Source: Metridium senile
Lineage: Eukaryota > Cnidaria > Anthozoa > Actiniaria > Metridiidae
NCBI GenBank assembly: GCA_949775045.1
Contig: OX459098.1
Span: 21,682,375 to 21,746,374 of the forward strand
DNA: 64,000 nt
Direction: 5' to 3'
The position numbers and the translations under genes are program-made. Positions within the stretch are counted from its first letter, which is position 1. Each line of letters begins with the position of its first letter. Below are positions 47,721 through 60,028 of the stretch, one piece after another. The notes beneath the pieces were generated by a model. It made no database searches and was not told the origin of the DNA. It was given only the letters and a program-made list of their open reading frames with translations.

Positions 47721-47944
47721 ATGGTGTGAATCTGTAGAAAATATTATATTTGCATACCCTGAAAATCTATCGGGAATCTGATGTGAATTTTAAGGTTCAC
47801 CACATTTTTACATCACATTCGATATACAAGGGAATATCGTATTTGGTCCGCATACACAACGTGTGTGAATATGATGTGAATTTCGCCGACGAAATTCACA
47901 CTATATTCACACCAACAGTGAATCCGTTTTTTCATGCAGTGCAT

Positions 47945-48656
47945 AAAAAGTGGTTTTGGCTTTTTATTACAGCCCTACAGAGTACTAAGTTATCGTTAAT
48001 AGTTTTTTTTTTTTTTCACAAATCAATCATGTACATGCGAAGCCATTTTGTTTTTATGATGAGATGATCGTTAGGGCTTGGAGTCTCAGCCCAGGTACCA
48101 AGTGTTTGGCAAGGTTCCAAGATGACAAATGTTGTTGCGGGAATCAATTTTTTTGTTTTCATCCTAAATAGCCATATAAACGTTGTTATATATTGGTAGC
48201 AATTATTAATCAATAATGTGAAATATAACAAAATTATGTAAGAAACAAGGTTTTACTAAAATATTTGGGTCAGAACGCACCTCTAAAGAACATTACCGGT
48301 GATTGGTTGGCTAAACCCACAGTGAAACTATAGAACGAAGCATAAGCAATAGAGCTTATTGTTCTGGGCAGCCAATCACAATGAGTCTTCTAGAAAACTG
48401 TGAGACTACAGAAATATTTTATGGCTAGAACTAAAAATCTAGATCAAATCATACAATACAACCATTATCCTTACACATAAAATTAATAAAAAAAAATATT
48501 AAAAAACCATTAGAAATGTTCCAGATTACAAATGTCATGTTGAACAATAATTTATGTTAGTAATACTATTTCCTTCTAAATCCTTCAATTGTCACAGCAA
48601 AACAAAATGATACAGTGTTTTTCACTTGTCTAATGTTATGTATCTTTTCCTTATAG
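47945..48656. other. Intron sequence before the RPA-like exon
   Basis: AT-rich with a T17-like tract near 48003-48017. No gene recognised. It ends in the acceptor cttttccttatag at 48656. Confidence 0.4.
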
Positions 48657-49791
48657 ACATGGCCAGCATCAATCCGGACAAGATGGACTCAGTCAATCTA
48701 AAAGTAAAAGTTACATCAAAAGCTCTGAAGAATGTTTCAACTGGCACAATCCTTGAGATGTTGGTCTCAGACGTCAAGTCATTTGCAAGGTGCATTGCCT
48801 GGAATAACTTAGCATCATTTTTTGATAAAAAGCTAAGTTTAGATCAAACATACTTAATGTCAGGCGTACATGTTCGCAAAATTAAACCCCAATATCAATA
48901 CCAAGGGACTCTACCTATTGAACGAACACTATCTGGTGGAATAGACATTAAAACATCCCAAAGTACCATTGATACTGTGCCAGAAACCCCTTACTGTAAG
49001 ATAAAAGAGTTGAATGAAGCTCTTAACACAAGAGTTAACATTATAGGAATTGTAAAATCTTACGAAAACACACCAACACATATTGTAACCCAACAGGGGA
49101 AATCTGTCATAAAGAAAGAATTTACAATTGTAGATGATACAGAGAAGGAAGCTACCGCCACATTGTGGGGAAATCTAGCTCAAACTTTTGACTTAAGTAA
49201 CAATCCAGTAGTGAACATTACAAATTCTCCAGTTAAGTATTTCAGAATCATGCCACAATATCTGTAACGTCACCAAAAAGCAAAACACTAAAAGAGTGGT
49301 TTAAGAAAAATCCATTAACCACTCCAGTTTCCACAGCAAAAAGACATCTTGACGTAGGTGATTACACTACAATCGATATCAGTGAACTTGAACATACAAC
49401 TGTTGGACGAGAAGTTCAAGTATTGACAGAAATTCAGGATGTCAAATCCAACATGTACTTCTCTTGCAAAGTATGCAAAAGCGGTGTCATAACAGTCCTT
49501 GACGAAATATTCTGTCAAAAATGCAACAAGGCAACTGAAACCTTTAAAAGAGTTGTTTTAAACTTAAAATTGAAAGGTTTTGCTCAAGAAGTAAAACTTT
49601 TTCAAGACAATATTGCATGTCTTTTAAGTTCCGATATCAATAACATTGACAATACTGATATTGAAGAAGCCATTGAGCCATTTAAACATAAACAAGCTAA
49701 TTTTCTAGTATTCAAAAGGGCAAAAAACAACAACATTTACTACATCATTTTAGGCATCACCTTTGGACAATTTAAAAAACCTGCACTGTAA
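48657..49791 (+). pseudogene. RPA1-like ssDNA-binding protein, main exon, with one frameshift
   Basis: After the acceptor at 48656 the frame reads DMASINPDKMDSVNLKVKVT, with ATG at 48659. It continues through an OB-fold-like domain (CKIKELNEALNTRVNIIGIV; EFTIVDDTEKEATATLWG) to a stop at 49267. The next frame, taken up at about 49245-49252, continues from ATISVTSPKSKTLKEWF to 49791. It includes a zinc-ribbon pattern CKVC...FCQKC and ends GITFGQFKKPAL. This is the DBD-B/DBD-C plan of replication protein A large subunits. One missing base near 49248 explains the break. About 385 residues would be encoded from this exon, fewer than cellular RPA1. RPA-like genes are known as cargo in some eukaryotic transposons such as Helitrons. 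Candidate upstream exons are at 34212 and 34544. Confidence 0.75.
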
Positions 49792-51767
49792 ATATGTTAT
49801 TTTACAATGTCTTTCCAGTGTATTATTTTGTAACAATTATCTCAACAGTACTATGAGAGTCACTAGCATGGTAAAAATATTTGCTCTAATTCTTCTTTTG
49901 TATCACATGACCACATTATTGGCTTATAATGATCACATAACAAATGATACAATTTTATATAAAAAAAAATTATTACCACTCTTCTGATTTCCATAGTATT
50001 AATTGTCCTTTTAGTTGACTTGTGTTAAGTTAGATAGTAAAAATCTTTTACTGAAATAGTTTTCATCAGACTTTGAAGTAAGACATTTCCCACTTATACA
50101 CCAATGGGCAGTAAAAAGAAAAATCTGCATATTCAGAGAATATAATAGATGTCCATGTGACTACAAACCACTTCCCCCCTGTTCTCAACTCTGAACTAAA
50201 CCAAATTTTACAGTCTGATCTAAACTTTTTCACCTGTTAACAATTGTTACCAAGATCAATGTGTTGGTTAAAGTTATATCTGAGAAACAGTCAACATACA
50301 ATGTTTTTTTGTATTATTTAGCACTTTTTCACAGATATAGCATTTGCAAAGCATACTATCATGAGTAACTGCTATGTAAAACTGTTGAGTTATAATAGTG
50401 ATGTTCATATTTTCATCGGTTTTGAAAAAAGCATGTCTGAAAAAACTCACAAAAATAAGAATCCCTGTTACCTAGCTCGTAGTAATAATACAGTAATACC
50501 CTGCATATAAGAACAAGAACACAATCAGCCTGGCGCCAGTTGTACAAAGGGTGGAAAGTGCAATTCAGCGGATAAATCCTTGCCCAATGGGTAAAATTCA
50601 TAAAAAACTATGCAGTGCTTAAATTTATTTCCAGTGGATAACTTTATCCACCCAGCCCTTGAACTCCAAAAATTGGTGTTTTCTTATATGCAGGAGCTTA
50701 CTGTATAGTTGACATTATTATAAAACACATTATCCTATTTTTGAACAATCAATATTATTCCTGATCATTACACCGTTGTAAACTTAACCAAGTAATTGTT
50801 TTGTTAATTTAATATCATGTTCTCTATTTGATACACATGTTAGTAGTTATTCACTAATAAATGTTGAGATCTCTCAGTCTTAAAAGAGTTTGAGTATTTT
50901 ATTGTATTAGAAATAATTGAACCAGTGAAATACATAATCAACTAATACTTTAAGTATTTTTCCTGATTTTACTGGTCCAATATTTTCACTCTATGAGCTC
51001 TGTATCAACCTATAACAAGTCTTATGTGCAAAATAAGTGAATTTATATGTAATGTATATACACAAATTGAAGCTTTTTCGTATTAGTTGATTTTTTAAAA
51101 CAGATTCAGTCTTTCTTACGTACATAAAAGCCTTCCAAAAAATATTGAAAAACCAGGTTTTCGTCAACAAGACCTTGTCGATTTTTATTTTCGAATTGAC
51201 AAGGTCTTGTCGACGAAAACCTGTTTTTTCAACGTACGTATGAACGACTGTTTCTAACATGAACTGACATGAAATTTACGAAGTCCTTTAATGTCCAGTG
51301 TAAAGTTATATCAAACAAATTGATGGAAACTAGCTGGAAAGCTTGTGTGAGCTGCGTCGGTGTTTCTAAACAAACAGTTATAAAAAGATAATTTTTACAC
51401 CGTAAAAATTGCAAAAGAAGTTACTCAAACAAATTGAGGCTATTTACCAGACGTTTTTGAAAGCGCGCGGGATAATGATGACGTCACAATGGTACACAGG
51501 AACCCCGCGAAGGATTCTTGACAGACTATGATGCAAATAACGAAATAATTTAATTTTAATATTCACGGGAAATCGCCCAGTAGCCTATATTCCCAAAGAC
51601 GTAAATGAAAGCCTTATCTTGACATACAGCTGCCTGACCGAGTAGCCATTTTGGCTCTTGTTTAGTGTGTAATAGTGCTATTGAACAAGTAATTATAAAA
51701 CACAAAGTGAAAGTGTAATAAAGCATATGAAGCTAAACTGTGTTTCACGGGTTAATGAAAACCACTC
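49792..51767. other. 3' flank of the RPA-like gene, gene-poor
   Basis: No further gene recognised. A clear hairpin lies at about 51150-51226: CAGGTTTTCGTC then acaagaccttgtc, repeated inverted after a ~19-base loop with one mismatch. Confidence 0.4.
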
Positions 51768-52604
51768 TAATATTACCTAATAATTGATAGTAGAAGAATA
51801 GTCTATAATACTGTGGAAATCAAACCTTACATGTTACGAAATTTCTGTATAAAAAATACTCAGTGACTGAACACTTGTATTGAAACAACTTTGTTTTCAT
51901 TTAATAACTCTACAGGCCTTATTTAATACAAAGTATTGCACCCTTCCAACATCGAATGTTAAGCTTAATTATCATGTTTATATTAGTTATGAAGACATAC
52001 TATGAGCGTACACGTGAGCTTGGATGTTGCTAGCTAATACAAAATGACAGTATAGCCTTCCAAAGCGATCCTAAATTCATCAGAGATGCAAATTCTGGGA
52101 TGAACTGTAGACCGATCGAACCTGGAGCGCCACGCGTCGAAGTATCAAATATCTTCAAAAAATTATGTCAAACTTTAGCTTAAATCTACCACTACAAAAA
52201 AATATCTACCATGCTGACACTTTGCATACAGTTAGAGAGAACATCCAAGAACCCACAAAAAATCGAACTTTCCACCGGAAAATTCAAATACGACGGCAAT
52301 GAAGGAAAGTAATTATACTTACCGATTGAAAATCAACAAAATGGCGAACAACCAGCACGATGAAAAGACGATTTAAAGTACTTTCTTCTCACTCTACATC
52401 ACCCAGTCGATGTGTCAGCCATGTTTAGGTCCATGTCCTTTCAAACAAACTAAAAGTTCGCGGATATTTCACCCGAGAGAGCGCTAGAGACGACTTGTAC
52501 AAACAAATCGATTATTTTTGCGTATTTTTCTCTATTTCCGCTTAGACAAAGGAAATATCACGTGACGTATCTCGCCAAATAAGACTATATTCCGGACTGG
52601 CAAT

Positions 52605-54501
52605 TGATTTATTGTGTTTTTTTTTTTTTTACTGTAAAAATGTAATATTTAATATAATTTAATGATCAATAAAATTTGATTTGATTTGATCTAATTTGAA
52701 CATACTGTAAGCCCCAAGATGATAAATATTACTTTTTGATAAATCTATAATTATCTGAGAATTAATAAATAAATACTTAAAGAATAGTTCCTCCGAGACA
52801 ATTCACCTAGAACTTCCTCATTAGCTAGAAATTCATATTTTGTCTCGAGACTTTCTTTAGTAAAGATAATAATTATCCGCATCTTTTTGAATCAATACTA
52901 AATAACAAAATATGAGTTTCTTACTAAAATGGAAGCTATCGGTGAATTTTCTCTCGTGGAAACTATTCTTTAATTATTTATTTTTATTTTTCACAGAGAC
53001 TATTTTAGATAAACGTTAACTTCACTCACATATGGAGCAGATATACAAAATATTGTTTATAGGAAAAAAAATTAAAGTCAGAAAGACTCATTTCATTATT
53101 TTTCCGCGGCAGTCTTTAAGTGACAGCAGAATCTTGAATCTGAGCGATTTGACAGCAAACACGCCTACGTGCAGGCCAGCATGATTTGATTGCGGAAGTA
53201 CAAGGTTCCAAGCATCTTACACGAAACTCAGTCCCTCGCTGATTGACATTATTTCACTGCGTCATAAAGAAAAGGTAAACGAGTTTATTCCTGTTCAAAA
53301 AAGTCATTTCAGCAATGATTTTTGGTGTGATTGGCTAGGTGTGATTGGATAGGTACTAAGACAGTTTTTGAGCGTAATAAAAAAGGCATTCAAATAATCT
53401 TAATGTTAGAGCAAAATGATACAATTAAGCTTTTTCCTTTCCCTATTTTTGACTCTTCATGACAACAATAAACGCCGTAAAAATGGCATTGAATATCGTG
53501 CATTTACAGCCAAACTAACTTAAATATGCTATCCTGCCAAAGCGAGAACAGCTAAACGATTCCGTTAGTTGTTTTTCGAAAATTTGTTTATGTACTTTTT
53601 CGTCTCAAATTGTATTCGTGTCGTTTTCACATCAGACAACTTCTCCGTCATATCACGATTTGTCTCTGTTCTAATGTAAAAGCGAGTAAATCTCAATGTA
53701 TTTTCAGTACTTTTGGACATCACAGACCGACAATGATTGAAACCTCTCAAATACACCCTTACGCCGTGAAGCGTAATTCAATGCACACGCACTCTCTCGA
53801 AGAACTTTATATGTGTGTTTACAAGTTTTCAAATATAAAAGGATCTTGTATATTTGGTGGTCTTCTTGTAGTGTCACAAATTAGCAACTTGTATATCATT
53901 TTATATGTATTGGTGTGTGAGATTTTTAGGGTAGGTTTTCACATATAAGAGCTTGTGCTTGATTATGTTTCGGTTGTTTATCCGTTTTTCCTGGAAGCGT
54001 TCCTGATTATGAACCGCAATAACCTCGCTCGTTTTTTTTTTATGAGAGTGCGTTATTTTGTTGAGAGTTTTAATCCAAAATCTATCACTGAACTGTCACC
54101 GCTCGCTTCAAGACGTCACGTGATCAGGAAAGACTGTTTATTCTTCCTGAAAACTGTATATCAATGTAGAAAAGCTGGACATACTTGTACGAATAATATG
54201 TTTTGAATAATATGTAAAATAAAACATGATATGCAAGACCGATTTTCGGTTGTTTATCCTTTTTTTCCTGTAAGCAACGAATCGAGAAGCTGGAAGGCAA
54301 GAGAAGCTTCTTTGTTTATGAATCTATAATCACCTGGAAAATAAATAGAAATATGTAAAACAAAGTTCCTCAGAGAGAATCAGCTAAGCTTTTTTTTTTA
54401 TAAAAACTATAAATTCAGACAATGTTGTCAATAAAACTATTCATATTTAATTTATACTCGTTTCATAAATTAGCTTCACTAATGAAATGTATGTCTTTTT
54501 T
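52605..54501. other. Right flank of the 27-kb insertion and intergenic DNA
   Basis: 52605 to about 52970 matches 58626-58990 and is the other half of the duplicated host site. A 112-codon plus-strand frame at 53610-53948 has no recognisable motif. About 54060-54355 is a partial, diverged copy of the MTADQPSM repeat block. Confidence 0.5.
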
Positions 54502-57277
54502 ACGAAGATAGTTTTGGGTGTGTATCTTTCTTGACATGACCAAAAGTTCTTTCGTTAAGCTCCGCCCAATGAGGAAGTAAGGTATTTGTTCACTGACCTA
54601 GTAGTCACTCCTTAGACAGTTATCGTCTAAAGACAACTGTGCACTGTGATAGACTACCCCTTTTACCCCTTCACCCTGGAAAAAAATCTACAGCTCCCCC
54701 CCATACAAACAGGGTGCACTAAAATAACCTCCTGTCAGCGCAATGGAATCGTAAGAATGTAAAAGGGACTCGAGAGTATTCGATCTTGCTATTAGTCATT
54801 AAGTTCTTGGAAGTAGCATCCCGTATCTTAAGCCGGACTTATTTGAATACGCACCTATTGTTTAGCTGTTGTGAGGTTTGACATTCAAGGATTATAAGGT
54901 TATTATATGATGGACAAACCACGCCATCATTGTAAATCACTCTAACTTGAATACTTTACTTTCAGTTTGGTACCATACACAGAAAGAGAGCAACTACATC
55001 ATCACCCAACAGACCTGAAAGGGGAATATACCCATCGCATACTATCAAGCTTGTTAAGGTAATTGTACTTAAAAACAAACATTTTATGTTGAGAGTTTTA
55101 ATCCCAAAACTATCACTGAACTATTAATGCTCGCTTCAAAAGGAAAGACTGTTTATTCTTCCTGTCAATGTAGAAAAGCTGGACATACTTGTACGAATAA
55201 TATGTTTCGAACAATATGTAAAATAAAACATGATATGCAAGACCGACTTTTGGTTGTTTGCCCTTTTTTCCTGGAAGCAACGAATTTAGAAGCTGGAAGG
55301 CACGAGAAGCTTCTTTGTTTATGAATCTATAATCACCTGGAAAATAAATAGAAAAAATGTGGCCAGACATTGACGGTTGATCGGCCGTCATTTCGAGCCC
55401 TGAGAATGTATTATTGATTTATATTTTGATATTGTTTTATATCTTAGTATTAGATAATATTTTAGTAGGCTAAAGTCAACTTATGTTTGTGCCTGGTTTC
55501 GTTTTTCTTATGGGCGGTCAAGCGTTTTTCACAAATTAGTTTCTTTCTCAACTATTAACGTTTATCATGGCCAGCTCTATAATTTAATCTTTCCTCTTAA
55601 TAAACCAACAATTTAAAATGATGTCAATCTAAGTGGCTGCTTTCTATATTAGTTAGCGCGAGTCACTTGATAAGCTGATGTACTGTCACACGAAGCCATC
55701 ACGCGACCACAAATTAGTCACGCGAACTTAATGCGTTTTCTTTTTGTCTACAATGGACGAGGAAACAATATGGCACAACTATTCTTTTTCAAACTAGTGG
55801 TAAGAGTCGTCAATTTATGAATAGATATAGTTAGCGTGAGTATATTGTAATCGGCCATTTAATTTTAATATTATATTGCTATTGATGCTCGGCTCATAGA
55901 CATGAAGTTCGCTCTGAAGCGACCACGCGATATTCGAGTTCGTTGGACGGTTGACTAAACACTCTCTAAGCACAGCATCCCATGGTTTAGCGTTTTTACA
56001 TTAAACCACGGAATTCATCTTGATCGTGAAAACTTCGTGTTGCTGTTAGAACATCGAGGAATGATACCATTAACAGGAGTTAGTAGAGGTTAAATAGAGC
56101 GGCCATGTTTGTGTTCTTGTTCGTGGCGAGAACAAGGAAGTAATGTTCCTATCAGAGAAAATATGGTATTTACAAACTGAATTGGCACGAGACTGGGCAA
56201 CATCAAATCATTTCCAATCATTTCCAACCTTAGTTTCGCGGGGGGAAGAGGATCGAAAGAACGTCTGTTGGCATGGATGAGCGGTGAAGCAGTTTCTCTA
56301 ACAGCTATCTATCAAGATATTGGGATTGGGCTTTAGAAGATTATTATATGATGGACAAAGCATGCTAACTTGAATACTTTACTTTCAGTCTAGTACCATA
56401 CACAGAACAACTACATCATCACCCAACAGACGTGAAAGGAGAATATACCCATCGCATACTATCAAGCTTGTTAAGGTAATTGCACTTAAAAACAAACATT
56501 TTATATTGAGAGTTTTAATCCCAAAACTATCACTGAACTATTAATGCTCGCTTCAAAAGGAAAGACTGTTTATTCTTCCTGTATATCAATGTAGAAAAGC
56601 TGGACATACTTGTACGAATAATATGTTTCGAACAATATGTAAAATAAAACATGATATGCAAGACCGACTTTTGGTTGTTTGCCCTTTTTTCCTGGAAGCA
56701 ACGAATTTAGAAGCTGGAAGGCACAAGAAGCTTCTTTGTTTATGAATCTATAATCACCTGGAAAATAAATAGAAAAAATGTGGCCAGACATTGACGGTTG
56801 ATCGGCCGTCATTTCGAGCCCTGAGAATGTATTATTGATTTATATTTTGATATTTTTTTATATCTTAGTATTAGATAATATTTTAGTAGGCTAAAGTCAA
56901 CTTATGTTTGTGCCTGGTTTCGTTTTTCTTATGGGCGGTCAAGCGTTTTTCACAAATTAGTTTCTTTCTCAACTATTAAGTTAAACGTTTATCATGGCCA
57001 GCTCTATAATTTAATCTTTCCTCTTAATAAACCAACAATTTAAAATGATGTCAATCTAAGTGGCTGCTATCCATATAAGTTAGCGCGAGTCACTCGATAA
57101 GCTGATGTACTGTCACGCGAAGCCATCACGCGACCACAAATTAGTCACGCGAACTTAATGCGTTTTCTTTTTGTCTACAATGGACGAGGAAACAATATGG
57201 CACAACTATTCCTTTTCAAACTAGTGGTAAAAGTCGTCAATTTATGAATAGATATAGTTAGCGTGAGTATATTGTAA
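54502..57277. repeat. Duplicated segment, copy B
   Basis: Nearly identical to 18787-21544 from acgaagatagttttgggtgt to gtgagtatattgtaa. It includes two MTADQPSM blocks (55113-55391 and 56570-56812) spaced 1421 bp. Differences are small substitutions and short indels. Confidence 0.9.
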
Positions 57278-58620
57278 AGATGCACTTTTATAACGCGGCA
57301 CTAAACTTGGTACGATGGCACGAAACTTGGCACAAAGGCTGCTGTTGAAATACTCCCAGTATTCTAGCTATCAAAATATCAAAAAATATATATATTTCAC
57401 TATATTATAGGTAAATTCAATGGCCGTACAGTGGAATTCCACATTGAATTCATGAGTAAAGACTTTAATGTGGAATTCACGAGTCGGACAATGAATTTTC
57501 CTTGAATCCCATACCGACACGGTTTTTAATGTAGTTTATTTTAACAAAAGTTAATCTTATTACGCGCGTCTAAAAAGCCATCTTGTAGCTCAGCGTAAAT
57601 GAAATCTGCTGAACGACAAATGAGTCAATGTACCATTTCAATCAATCTCGTGGTGATCAAATTACTTGTTTTTCGATGATCGATTCAAGTCTTTTAGGAA
57701 GCACATATATACAAATCTAAACTGAATTCTCTACTAAAGCTAACAATGAAGAAGTAAGGACTTTCTTTACACGTGAAATAAATGCTCAAAATGCTCTTTA
57801 ATACCCGTATTGAAATTGTCTGGCTGTTTAGTTTATGTTCCACGACTCTAGAAAAGTATTTCAGTGATGATTAAAAATGTTGTCTTTGATCGAAAAACTG
57901 CCGTTTAAATTGCCGTCGTGAAAAATAGCGACTAAAAACTAAGCAAGCGAAGCGAAAGAAAATGATCGCTTTTCATGCCGAGCTAGTCGCAGGAAAGAAA
58001 TTGCTCTTTTTTAAAGCAAAACTCGTCTATTAGCAAGTTAATCATTTGCCTCTATACTCTTTGAAGTTAAAATTACTTGCTTGATCGATTCATCTTTTTA
58101 TATAATGCACGAATAATAATGAAAAACCTATATTTATTAAAAATTATCGAGTGGGTGGTATTCAGCTTTCTGAGAGTTGAATACCACTCTGAATACCCAC
58201 TCATCCGGTGCGAGCTTCTTATGTGAAATGGGCTTCTACCAAATAAATTTGCTTTTTCATGATCAAATATTAGAGAGCATTTGTTCCTATCAGAGAAAAT
58301 ATGGTATTTTCAACAACTTAAATCATTGAGTAAGTCAGTCTTCATTTTCAAAACAACTTAAAATGTTTCTACTTCTACAGCATTCTGAGTACATATTAGT
58401 TTTTAATTTCTTCTAAAGATATCAATTAATACTGCCTGATAATTTTGTATTTTTTCTTATTAATTAACTTTCTTGTATATTTGCTTAGCCTATATAATAA
58501 TTAGCAACAAAACGACTTGGAGCCATTGGAGCCAACTAGAAAACTTACCACTTAACTTAGTCCTCAAGCTCAACTTTTATATGTACAATTTTAAATAATA
58601 CTGTGATTTGTATATACATG
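57278..58620. other. Continuation of duplicate B with extra sequence
   Basis: Matches the 24896 region at the start and again from 58234. About 57330-58230 has no counterpart in duplicate A and holds no recognisable gene. An imperfect palindrome (gagtgggtggtattcagc with its counterpart) lies at about 58150-58203. Confidence 0.5.
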
Positions 58621-58625
58621 GTAAT
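58621..58625. other. Empty-site equivalent of the 27-kb insertion
   Basis: gtatatacatg-GTAAT-tgatttattg here corresponds to the joined flanks of the 27-kb insertion, where GCAAT is present twice. It shows the unduplicated target. Confidence 0.85.
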
Positions 58626-59123
58626 TGATTTATTGTATTTTTTTTACTGTAAAACTGTAATATTCAATTTTAATTAATGTACAATAACATTCGATTTGAT
58701 TTGATTTGATGTAAACATACTGTAAGCCCCAAGATGATATATATTGCTTTTTGATAAATCTATAATTATCTGAGAATTAATAAATAAATAATAGATAAAT
58801 AAAAATAGTCCCTCAGAGACAATTCACCTAGAATTTCCTTTTTAGCTAGAAATTCATATTTTGTCTCTACAGTTTCTTTAGTTATAGTTCAAAAAGATAA
58901 TAATTAGCTTTTTTTTAATCAGTACTAAAGAACAGAATATCAATTTGTTGCTAAAAATGAAGCTATATCGGTGAATTTTCTCTCTGGGAAACTATCGATC
59001 TTTCTAAGCTGAAAGTTTAAAAATCTGGCTTTCTCAATCAAACTGAAGAAGTGTATACCGTAGTATACAACTCTCAATGATCGCTCAATGGACTGTAACG
59101 ACAGATTACACAAATCACGTTTC
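58626..59123. other. Duplicate of 52605-52970 and spacer
   Basis: The matched part (gagaattaataaataaata; aattcatattttgtctc) runs to about 58990. Beyond it nothing is recognised before the palindrome. Confidence 0.5.
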
Positions 59124-60028
59124 AATAAAATGTTACTAAACTTTGTCTGTAGTTGTTGTGATGTATTTAAATACTTTTTGGATGATTTTTAGCTAGTATA
59201 TTTTTAGCCATATTTATAATTTCTCCCCCACTAGTAATATATTTACACAAGGCTGGCGACTCGGGTGGACATTACCTTCACTTTCATCGGCAGTTAATCC
59301 CCGAAAAATCCCTCCATAATCCCCAAAACCAAGTCTGAGTCAAAGGCCAATGATCCTTCTATCCATAACTTTTACTAGAATTCAGAAATACAAATCTAAA
59401 CCTAACGATTTGCTCCGTTTTCTTGCTTTTTGAAGTCGTTGTTTCACTCCAGAATATCCGTTAGCCGTCCAATTCGGACATGAAGCTTTGTGCCCTGGCC
59501 TGATTATGAAAAATCACTCCCATCAGTGGTAGGGAGAGCAGTTACAAAACTAACGAGCGTTTGTTTTGACGTGTTTGGTTCGTGGGTGCTCCTAGAGCGT
59601 TTTAGTTTTGTAACTGCTCTCCCTACCACTGAGGGGAGTGATTTTTCATAAAATCAGGCCAGGGCACAAAGCTTTATGTCCGAATTGGACGGCTAACGGA
59701 TATTCCGGAGTGAAACAACGACTTCAAAAAGCAAGAAAACGGAGCAAATCGTTAGGTTTAGATTTGTATTTCTGAATTCTAGTAAAAGTTATGGATAGAA
59801 GGATCATTGGTCTTTGACTCAGACTTGGTTTTGGGGATTATGGAGGGATTTTTCGGGGATTAACTGCCGATGAAAGTGAAGGTAATGTCCACCCGAGTCG
59901 CCAGCCTTGTGTAAATATATTACTAGTGGGGTAGAAATTAAAAATATGGCTTAAAACTAGCTAAAATCATCCAAAAAGTATTTAAATACATCACAACAAC
60001 TACAGACAAAGTTTAGTAACATTTTATT
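59124..60028. repeat. Long near-perfect palindrome (foldback), ~430-bp arms
   Basis: The left arm (from aataaaatgttactaaac at 59124 to gttacaaaactaa at 59553) is repeated inverted at 59602-60028 with few mismatches. The spacer is only about 48 bp. Sequences such as ggctggcgactcgggtggac and gtagggagagcagttacaaa have exact inverted partners. It could be a Foldback-type element or a recent inverted duplication. A transcript through it would form a long hairpin. Confidence 0.9.

Larger units (their letters stand above)
34820..47941. mobile_element. 13.1-kb CACTA (EnSpm)-like element
   Basis: The ends match inverted over ~25 bp: CACTGCACGAAAAATCGGAT at the left, and in inverted form CACTGCATGAAAAAACGGAT at the right, each followed by tcact. 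The 3-bp sequence CAT flanks both sides (34817-34819, 47942-47944). CACTR ends with a 3-bp duplication are diagnostic of CACTA elements. So are the arrays of short repeats inside each end: gtgaatatg-type motifs occur at 34850-35770 and, in inverse sense, at 47137-47930. No transposase was recognised; it carries a three-exon gene, tandem arrays and a piggyBac-like insertion. Confidence 0.75.
27069..51767. mobile_element. Possible TA-flanked element with GAGTGGTTTTCATTA ends, containing the nest
   Basis: GAGTGGTTTTCATTA followed by similar sequence (gcccatgaaa against acccgtgaaa) occurs at 27069 and inverted at 51767, with TA just outside each (27067-27068, 51768-51769). If these are two ends of one Tc1/mariner-type element, the RPA-like gene and the other nested elements lie inside it. 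They could equally be two separate MITE remnants. Confidence 0.4.

Noticed and set aside
49423..49791. Separate small gene starting at 49423
   Set aside because: Its translation continues the upstream RPA-like protein after a one-base shift, so it is the second half of one broken gene.
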